Positions 41,051 through 45,872 of a stretch of 45,872 nt of DNA are shown piece after piece. A program made the translations under genes and the position numbers. The DNA comes from a virus. The notes beneath the pieces were generated by a model. The model was not told the DNA's origin. It ran no database searches and worked only from the letters and a program-made list of their open reading frames with translations. The stretch spans positions 1-45,872 of IMG/VR virus record IMGVR_UViG_3300009184_001846. One strand, 5' to 3'. Position 1 is the first letter of the stretch. Each line of letters starts with the position of its first letter.

Positions 41051-41869
41051 TTAGTTCGGGTGATTACGCTTAATAGCATCTATTACTTCAGTATCAATAC
41101 TAGCAGGAATATAGGGCTTTAGCAAGAGTATTTGGTCGCCTTTTCCACCGTTTTGTGATGGCATACCGTGCATTGCTAACTTAATCTGTTGATAAGGCTG
41201 TGTATTGGGAGGAATAGTTACTTGTAGTGTATTTCCTGCAAGAGTAGTGAACTCTATCTTAGTACCTACAATCAAGTCAAGTACCGAGATAGGAACGTTT
41301 GAATATAGATTGTCTCCCTCACGAGTGAAGTTTAAATCAGGTTGAATGATGAATTCGATTATCAGATACCCATCTTCAATTAGATTCTCGTATCTAATAC
41401 TTGTGCCAGATTGAATACCCGGTGGTATTTTAATGTTTACAGTCTTTACTCCTTTAGGAGTACCTAACTGCAATATCTGTTCAGCGCCGTTGTGTACATC
41501 TAACAGAGATACATTAACTCGTGTGCGAAAGAGTTGTCTTTGTGGTTGCTGTTGTTGAAATGGGTTAGCTCGTTGACCGAACGCTGCACCGAACATTTCA
41601 TTTAGATCGAACCCGTTCACGTTGAATGAGAATCCACCTGGATGTTGAGCGAATCCACCGAAATGATTCTGTTGAGGAGGATTGTCGTAGGCAGCACGTT
41701 TCTGCGGATCACCTAGCGTATCGTATGCCGTCTGTACTTGATGAAATACATCTTGATTACCGCCTCGGTCAGGATGATGCTCCATCGCAAGTTTGCGATA
41801 AGCCTTTTTAATTTCTTCGGGCGAGGCTGAACGTGGAACGCCCAGTGTGTTATAATGATCCATTGTCAT
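41051..41869 (-). CDS. dnaJ: DnaJ/CbpA-type co-chaperone
   Basis: A 272-residue class B J-protein. The J-domain (1-70) has the HPD motif (EHHPDRGG); a Gly/Phe region follows (GGFAQHPGGFSFNV), then two beta-sandwich substrate domains (LFRTRVNVSLLDV, TKIEFTTLAGNTLQV, QQIKLAMHGMP). There is no Cys-rich zinc domain. It stimulates a DnaK/Hsp70, presumably the host one. An ATG two codons downstream (41863) is an alternative start; a promoter at 41870-41898 would place the transcript start at that codon. Confidence 0.93.
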   Translation of the reverse strand: MTMDHYNTLGVPRSASPEEIKKAYRKLAMEHHPDRGGNQDVFHQVQTAYDTLGDPQKRAAYDNPPQQNHFGGFAQHPGGFSFNVNGFDLNEMFGAAFGQRANPFQQQQPQRQLFRTRVNVSLLDVHNGAEQILQLGTPKGVKTVNIKIPPGIQSGTSIRYENLIEDGYLIIEFIIQPDLNFTREGDNLYSNVPISVLDLIVGTKIEFTTLAGNTLQVTIPPNTQPYQQIKLAMHGMPSQNGGKGDQILLLKPYIPASIDTEVIDAIKRNHPN

Positions 41870-41898
41870 ACACTAACACACCGGGCATGTATTGTCAA
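41870..41898 (-). promoter_or_regulatory. Promoter-like element upstream of dnaJ
   Basis: TTGACA (41893-41898) and TAGTGT (41870-41875) lie 17 bases apart on the minus strand. The -35 is perfect and the -10 is weak. Six bases separate the -10 from the ATG at 41863. Confidence 0.5.
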
Positions 41899-41901
41899 GA
41901 G

Positions 41902-42477
41902 TTATTTGCCTAAGAACGCACTCGCTGGACCAGCCGGAGCGCCAACTGCGGTGTCAACATTAGCTGCACCTTCAATCTTTTCTTTAGTACGACCATACGC
42001 AGCGATACCAAGAACAGCACCCATTGCGATGTGGAATAATCCAGCGCCCTGAAGTGAGATTGGTTGCCAAGGAGTCGTCACGCTACCTGAACTAGCAGCC
42101 TGAAGGATAGACCATGCGATTGGGAACAGAATAAAGTCGAATACACAGACCGCCATATACATCCAGCCCATTGCCGGACGCCACTTCTTATTGATCCAGT
42201 CTTCACTTTCCTTGTCATGCTTTACAAGCACTTCTGCATTTTGTGCTGCGTTATTGCCAGCTTGTGTTAATGCAGCATTGTTTAGATTCATAAGCTGGTT
42301 GGCTTGTTCATTTCTTTCGTGTACTTGTGCCATAAAACCCTCGTCATGTGCCATCGATTCGTGATGATCGTCGTTCTTTGCGACTAGTTGTAATTCTTCA
42401 CTGGCATTTGGTTTAGATAGCACTAGACCAAATACTGATTTTCCGGGTAGTCCGGTGTTTTCTTGTTCATCTGTCAT
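41902..42477 (-). CDS. Holin-like membrane protein
   Basis: A 191-residue protein from the ATG at 42477, one base after the upstream stop and 8 bases after AGGA. The N-terminal 100 residues are polar and helical (HERNEQANQLMNLNNAAL). Then two or three membrane segments: KKWRPAMGWMYMAVCVFDFILF, IAWSILQAA and GLFHIAMGAVLGIAAYGRTKEK. The RP..GW entry and the GxxAYGRTxEK exit resemble three-span holins of the gene-transfer-agent type. A role in lysis is plausible. Confidence 0.6.
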   Translation of the reverse strand: MTDEQENTGLPGKSVFGLVLSKPNASEELQLVAKNDDHHESMAHDEGFMAQVHERNEQANQLMNLNNAALTQAGNNAAQNAEVLVKHDKESEDWINKKWRPAMGWMYMAVCVFDFILFPIAWSILQAASSGSVTTPWQPISLQGAGLFHIAMGAVLGIAAYGRTKEKIEGAANVDTAVGAPAGPASAFLGK

Positions 42478-42478
42478 A

Positions 42479-43018
42479 TTAAATTCCTGCCATATCTTTG
42501 ATGCTTCTAATGTATGCATCCTCTTCGTATATAGGCTTAGTTGCTAAACCAGCAATAGTTCTGAATTCATTCAGTTCTTTTTCTGATTCCTTTTCAGCTT
42601 TATACACGTTTGGATTCAATATCATTTTATCAGCAATTGCTTCGGGGTCAGCGGGACAGTCTTCGCCCTCAATTTCTACATTCCAATCTTCTAGTTTTAG
42701 ATCAGTAAGTGTTTCTAAATCAGAAAGTAATGTACAAATACGTGAAGGTACCTTAGAACGACGGTCCATTTCAACGAACACGAGGTATTTTCCTGGTTCT
42801 AATTCACCATCGCTAACACTAGCATCTAGTACCCAATCATACCCACGCTCAAACCAAGTTACTAAATCTGTTGCTGCTAACTTAGAATATACGGTAAACG
42901 TGATAGTTACGATAGCATTGTCAGGACCCATCTTTGCTGCATATTCGTCAACGGTGACTTCGTTTTTCAACTGGTCCTTGAGGTCCATATAGTCGAGGCT
43001 TTCGTTAAGTTTCATCAT
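42479..43018 (-). CDS. Conserved phage protein, 179 residues
   Basis: An acidic alpha/beta protein (NAIVTITFTVYSKL, GKYLVFVEMDRRSK, DWNVEIEGEDCPADPEAI) of a kind found in T4-like marine phages. It begins one base inside the upstream stop (TAATG). No motif. The N-terminus MMKLNE-S shares the LxE pattern but is much shorter than the capsid leaders. Function unknown. Confidence 0.7.
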   Translation of the reverse strand: MMKLNESLDYMDLKDQLKNEVTVDEYAAKMGPDNAIVTITFTVYSKLAATDLVTWFERGYDWVLDASVSDGELEPGKYLVFVEMDRRSKVPSRICTLLSDLETLTDLKLEDWNVEIEGEDCPADPEAIADKMILNPNVYKAEKESEKELNEFRTIAGLATKPIYEEDAYIRSIKDMAGI

Positions 43019-43620
43019 TACACCTGCGGGGCTAGTCCACCGGCTGCTGCATCAGGTTGTGCTTGTTCCTGTTCAGTGTCCGGTCCTTGACCGTCTGCCT
43101 TTGTGGAGTCATCTAAATCTTCATTGTATGCGTCTTCGATCTCGCTCAAGTCAATTGTATCATCAGCAATATCGATGCTACCTTCCTTGATGTCATCCAT
43201 GAGTTCGAACGGAATTTGGATCTCAACGAACCAAACTTTACGCTTGTTCATCTTTGGGTACCTAGTACCGGGAACGAAGTCTTCGTAATCTGCAACTTCT
43301 ACTGGAACTTCAAGTTCTGACTTTCCGAATCTCACTTTGCAACCGATCGTGTGTAGTCTCAACGCACCTCTAGGATCGGGCATCAGCTTATGCGGCCACA
43401 TGAATATACAAGTAGCTGAATAACGTCCCACTACAGGACCTTGTACTAACTCACCGATCAACCAGTTTTTATAAGCGTACAGATCGGCTTCATCAAGCAC
43501 ACGCTCGAAATCAAGCAAAGTGGACATAGAACCATCACTCATGTAGACATTGCGAATGGTATCTACAATGCTAACAAAGTCTATGTCATTAAAGAATTTA
43601 TCTGCTGGTAAACTTTTCAT
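43018..43620 (-). CDS. Conserved phage protein, 200 residues
   Basis: A protein with DLYAYKNWLIGELVQGPVVGRYSATC, MWPHKLMPDPRGALRLHTIGC and a FELMDD region, a pattern I recognise from uncharacterised proteins of marine T4-like phages. The C-terminal 60 residues are acidic and disordered. The ATG has no ribosome site; a GATAAATA core ends 5 bases upstream and a second lies at 43685. Function unknown. Confidence 0.72.
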   Translation of the reverse strand: MKSLPADKFFNDIDFVSIVDTIRNVYMSDGSMSTLLDFERVLDEADLYAYKNWLIGELVQGPVVGRYSATCIFMWPHKLMPDPRGALRLHTIGCKVRFGKSELEVPVEVADYEDFVPGTRYPKMNKRKVWFVEIQIPFELMDDIKEGSIDIADDTIDLSEIEDAYNEDLDDSTKADGQGPDTEQEQAQPDAAAGGLAPQV

Positions 43621-43625
43621 GAATG

Positions 43626-43633
43626 TATTTATC
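43626..43633 (-). promoter_or_regulatory. Late promoter core GATAAATA close to the start codon
   Basis: Matches NATAAATA, 5 bases before the ATG at 43620 in a true intergenic region with no ribosome site, suggesting a leaderless late mRNA. Confidence 0.5.
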
Positions 43634-43684
43634 TTTGGTAAGACTGAAACGAGGAAAGCATTTCTTACTCAGCAGTCGAAAATA

Positions 43685-43692
43685 TATTTATC
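43685..43692 (-). promoter_or_regulatory. Second late promoter core GATAAATA
   Basis: Matches NATAAATA, 64 bases before the ATG at 43620, tandem with the core at 43626. Confidence 0.45.
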
Positions 43693-43752
43693 ACCGGAAA
43701 CTATTATTCACGTACTCATAGTTTACTCAATGAACCTTTTCTAAGTAAGAAT

Positions 43753-43768
43753 GAGAACAAAAGTTCTC
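43753..43768 (+). promoter_or_regulatory. Hairpin in the phoH leader
   Basis: GAGAAC (43753-43758), AAAA, GTTCTC (43763-43768) form a perfect 6-bp stem with a tetraloop, 33 bases before the phoH start. It could stabilise the leader or act in attenuation. The wider 43621-43801 region (181 bases) holds two late cores on the minus strand and no other gene I can support. Confidence 0.4.
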
Positions 43769-43801
43769 TAGTGAAACGCAATATATCTTAGGAGATCAAA
43801 C

Positions 43802-44569
43802 TTGCCTAAAAGAAGAACAAGCGCACAACCGAGAGACAGAGAGAGAAAACGATACTCAGACGAAAGGACATTCTATATGAAAGAGTCCAAGACTATCGAC
43901 TTTAGTCAAACCCAACCCAAGAAAGTACGAAAACCAGTCGAATTAGTGCCACAGAGCATAAATCAGGAAAAATACATAATCTCATTGACAGACCCTGAAA
44001 CAGATATCGTAGTGGTTAGCGGACCTGCGGGAACAGGTAAAACATATCTAGCAATGCTAGCAGCAATTAAAGCGATGAGACAAGGAGAATGTAATAAGAT
44101 TTTACTAACAAGACCAGCCGTAGCCGTCGATGACGAGAAACACGGATTCTTACCTGGCGATCTAAATTCTAAAATGGAACCGTGGGTAAGACCTCTATTT
44201 GACGTATTAAGAGAGTTCTATACTACAACAGAACTTGAATATATGGTTAAAGAACAAGTTATTGAGATTGTCCCACTAGCATTCTGCCGTGGACGCAATT
44301 TCAAACACAGTTGGATCATTCTAGATGAAGCTCAAAACGCTACACCTAGCCAGATGAAAATGCTGATGACTAGAATTGGTGAGGGGAGTAAGATAGTCAT
44401 TACTGGAGATGTAGAACAGACTGATCGTAAAACACCTGAGAACGGCTTACTAGACCTGACGCACAAGATTGAAAATTATCGTGTGCCCGGTATGGCAGCT
44501 TGCAAATTTGATATGAAAGATATTAGAAGACACGAAATCATTGAACACATCCTGACCATGTATTCATGA
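43802..44569 (+). CDS. phoH: PhoH-like P-loop ATPase
   Basis: A 255-residue PhoH family protein: Walker A GPAGTGKT at 74-81, TRPAVAVDDEKHGFLPGDL, the FCRGRNFKHSWIILDEAQNAT Walker B region and ITGDVEQTD. PhoH proteins are ATPases linked to RNA handling and phosphate stress, and are a common marker gene of marine phages. A TTG at 43802 with AGGAG 7 bases upstream is the preferred start; an ATG at 43877 with AAGGAC is an alternative that would drop 25 residues. Opposite strand to its neighbours, with a terminator after it. Confidence 0.94.
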   Translation: MPKRRTSAQPRDRERKRYSDERTFYMKESKTIDFSQTQPKKVRKPVELVPQSINQEKYIISLTDPETDIVVVSGPAGTGKTYLAMLAAIKAMRQGECNKILLTRPAVAVDDEKHGFLPGDLNSKMEPWVRPLFDVLREFYTTTELEYMVKEQVIEIVPLAFCRGRNFKHSWIILDEAQNATPSQMKMLMTRIGEGSKIVITGDVEQTDRKTPENGLLDLTHKIENYRVPGMAACKFDMKDIRRHEIIEHILTMYS

Positions 44570-44577
44570 TCACTATG

Positions 44578-44603
44578 GTAAACGGGGCAATTGCCCCGTT
44601 TAC
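44578..44603. terminator. Palindromic bidirectional terminator after phoH
   Basis: A perfect 26-base palindrome (GTAAACGGGGCAA and its complement) lies between the convergent phoH and 44603 genes. The T-rich tract is modest on the plus side (TATTTCTTCTTT) and weak on the minus side. Likely stops both transcripts. Confidence 0.75.
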
Positions 44604-44905
44604 TATTTCTTCTTTGGGGGAGCTATCATAGCAGCTAACTTTTCCTGCTTCTTCGTGATAATTGCTTCCTTCTCTAACTGTTCAACTAGAGTAGGATAGA
44701 CCCTCGCATAATACTGCTTCATTAGATCGAATGTAGTGTCATGTTCCCTACCTTCAATAACACACTTGACCACCTTTTGGTCAGCAAAGTCCATGATAAC
44801 ATTCTGCGAGTTCATATCCGATGTACGAACACGCTTACTGACAGAGACCATTTCGTCAATCTGTCCGTTATCTTTTCTCATAAATGAAATCAATAGGTAT
44901 CTCAT
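44603..44905 (-). CDS. Conserved T4-like phage protein, 100 residues
   Basis: A short alpha/beta protein (RYLLISFMRKDNGQ, SQNVIMDFADQKVVKCVIEG) with a basic helical tail ending PPKKK. Found with the clamp-loader gene in T4-like marine phages. It overlaps the upstream 93-residue gene by 4 bases. Function unknown. Confidence 0.7.
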   Translation of the reverse strand: MRYLLISFMRKDNGQIDEMVSVSKRVRTSDMNSQNVIMDFADQKVVKCVIEGREHDTTFDLMKQYYARVYPTLVEQLEKEAIITKKQEKLAAMIAPPKKK

Positions 44906-45183
44906 TCATATTTCTCCCAACAATTGTTTTCATAATCCCAATGACGATTATCATAAAGGTTGATGATGAAAAAGTGTCTGAAAAGTTCTATCTCAAACAT
45001 CAGTCCTGCATGGTCACGCCCAAATGGTGCAAAGTGAATATCAGCACCTAGCAAAGAATTTCCTCCTCGGCTAAACTGTACTTCTAAACTCTTGTTCTTA
45101 CTTATCTTCCAAGTATTTACAATATAATCTTTTTGACTGATATCCTTAAAAGGCCAGCTAAGGGTGAAGCCTAAGTATATCAA
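44902..45183 (-). CDS. Conserved phage protein, 93 residues
   Basis: An aromatic-rich protein (GFTLSWPFKD, FAPFGRDHAGLMFEIELF, HFFIINLYDNRHWD) with no charged helix, of a type seen in marine T4-like phages. It overlaps the clamp-loader gene by 4 bases and the next gene by 4, so all three are coupled. Function unknown. Confidence 0.7.
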   Translation of the reverse strand: MIYLGFTLSWPFKDISQKDYIVNTWKISKNKSLEVQFSRGGNSLLGADIHFAPFGRDHAGLMFEIELFRHFFIINLYDNRHWDYENNCWEKYE

Positions 45184-45872
45184 GACGTAAGTTCCACAAG
45201 TGTTGCTGCAAGACTGATTTCAGTAATGCCTACGAGTGGCAGATTAGCAAGACCATTACGAATAATAATGATTGCTGCATCCTTCTTCTCTTGCGACTTG
45301 CCCCAAAGATCGAGGTTGTCGTACATGAAACGATAGCAATCTTCAACACGAGTTGGATACAGACTAATATACTGCATCAATTGCTGACGGCCCTCAAGAA
45401 TCTTTCCTGCCTTGAACAATTCTGTAGCAGAGATAAGAATCTCATCTTCACCTGATCCTTCAGAATGCGTAGGAACCAGCTTGCTTGAAGTTGAATTGTT
45501 CTGTAGCTGATTGAGACACTTGCGAAGATCAGGATAAGTCGCACGAACATACGTATCAAGATCATCCAATTCAAACTCAATGTTTTCAGAGAGAAGAACC
45601 GTAGCTGCACGAGCAGTGAAGTCAGTCATATCGGGCTTTGCGATATGAAACTCATGACAACGAGACTTTAGTGCAGGGATGATCTTGTGCTGATAGTTGC
45701 AAGTCAGAATATAGCGAACAGTGCTTGCATACGCTTCCATGTCGTTGCGAAGTGCTGCCTGAAACTCAGCGGAAGTGTAGTCAGCTTCGTCAAGCAGAAC
45801 GATCTTCATTCTGCCGAAAGGCATAGTCTGTGCAAAAGAGTTGATCTTGTCTTTGACGATAGCAACACCGTT
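45180..45872 (-). CDS. 44: Clamp-loader large subunit (gp44-like), 5' part cut by window edge
   Basis: The last 230 residues of an AAA+ clamp loader. The Walker B region MKIVLLDEADYTSAEFQAAL, the sensor/arginine region (TCNYQHKIIPALKSRCHEFHI) and the helical C-terminal collar match T4 gp44, which loads the gp45 clamp onto primer-template DNA. The Walker A part lies beyond the right edge; the frame is open to base 45872. It belongs with the clamp and polymerase found 35 kb away. Confidence 0.9.
   Translation of the reverse strand, partial: NGVAIVKDKINSFAQTMPFGRMKIVLLDEADYTSAEFQAALRNDMEAYASTVRYILTCNYQHKIIPALKSRCHEFHIAKPDMTDFTARAATVLLSENIEFELDDLDTYVRATYPDLRKCLNQLQNNSTSSKLVPTHSEGSGEDEILISATELFKAGKILEGRQQLMQYISLYPTRVEDCYRFMYDNLDLWGKSQEKKDAAIIIIRNGLANLPLVGITEISLAATLVELTS

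Noticed and set aside
42498-42992. Plus-strand frame of 164 codons opposite the 42479 gene
   Set aside because: Serine-rich antisense shadow with no ribosome site; the minus-strand gene is coupled to its neighbours.
43619-43744. Plus-strand open frame of 41-64 codons upstream of phoH
   Set aside because: No ribosome site; it overlaps the divergent gene start and the late promoter cores, and the protein looks unremarkable.
1-45872. tRNA genes, CRISPR arrays, insertion sequences, integrases or attachment sites
   Set aside because: Gaps between genes are too short for most of these, and no cloverleaf, regular repeat array, transposase or recombinase motif was seen.

Overview
This window is a piece of a large T4-like tailed-phage (myovirus) genome. 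The evidence is a family B DNA polymerase (gp43 type, 7846-10557), a sliding clamp (gp45 type, 7030-7764), a DsbA-like dsDNA-binding protein, a clamp-loader ATPase (gp44 type, cut by the right edge), PhoH, several proteins with T4-style capsid-targeting N-termini, and copies of the T4-type late promoter core NATAAATA. Genes are dense, often overlap by 1-4 bases and nearly all lie on the minus strand; only a methyltransferase (16204) and phoH (43802) are on the plus strand. The accessory genes (2OG oxygenase-like, sulfotransferase-like, PhoH, GTP cyclohydrolase, PTPS-like, CsgG/CsgF) are typical of aquatic T4-like phages of Gram-negative bacteria. An encoded outer-membrane barrel, a lipoprotein and curli export parts also require a Gram-negative host. 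The host species cannot be read from the window.

Layout, left to right. (1) 1-7764, read leftward from a strong sigma70-like promoter at 7809-7837: clamp, two phage proteins, a DpdA/TGT-like transglycosylase, a QueD/PTPS-like protein, a cytidylyltransferase-cupin fusion, a GT-B glycosyltransferase, GMP reductase and GTP cyclohydrolase I (cut by the left edge). This looks like a 7-deazaguanine DNA-modification and sugar cassette. (2) 7846-10817: polymerase and DsbA-like protein. (3) 10882-17475: an accessory island with a metalloprotease-like protein, a 2OG oxygenase-like protein, four P-loop sulfotransferase-like proteins, an intact class I glutamine amidotransferase and a colinear paralogue lacking the catalytic Cys and His, a ferritin-like protein and a methyltransferase. 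(4) 17549-23812: an outer-membrane barrel and a compact operon of two small membrane proteins, CsgF, CsgG, a curlin-repeat protein, a FecR-domain protein and a CHASE2-adenylate cyclase. (5) 23908-37500: many proteins that start with the same short hydrophobic-x-Glu peptide, probably packaged in the capsid. They include a SleB hydrolase, a paralogous pair of unknown fold and a 1131-residue protein with four enzyme-like domains; a Dps-like protein lies among them. (6) 37514-45872: small virion or conserved proteins, a ClpA-type unfoldase, a DnaJ-type co-chaperone, a holin-like protein, PhoH and the clamp loader.

The strongest candidates for an undescribed system are the curli-export/FecR/adenylate-cyclase operon and the set of capsid-targeted, probably injected enzymes. 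No tRNA, CRISPR array, transposon or integration site was seen, and no gene-free stretch exceeds about 185 bases. All functional names come from reading motifs by eye; no database search was run.
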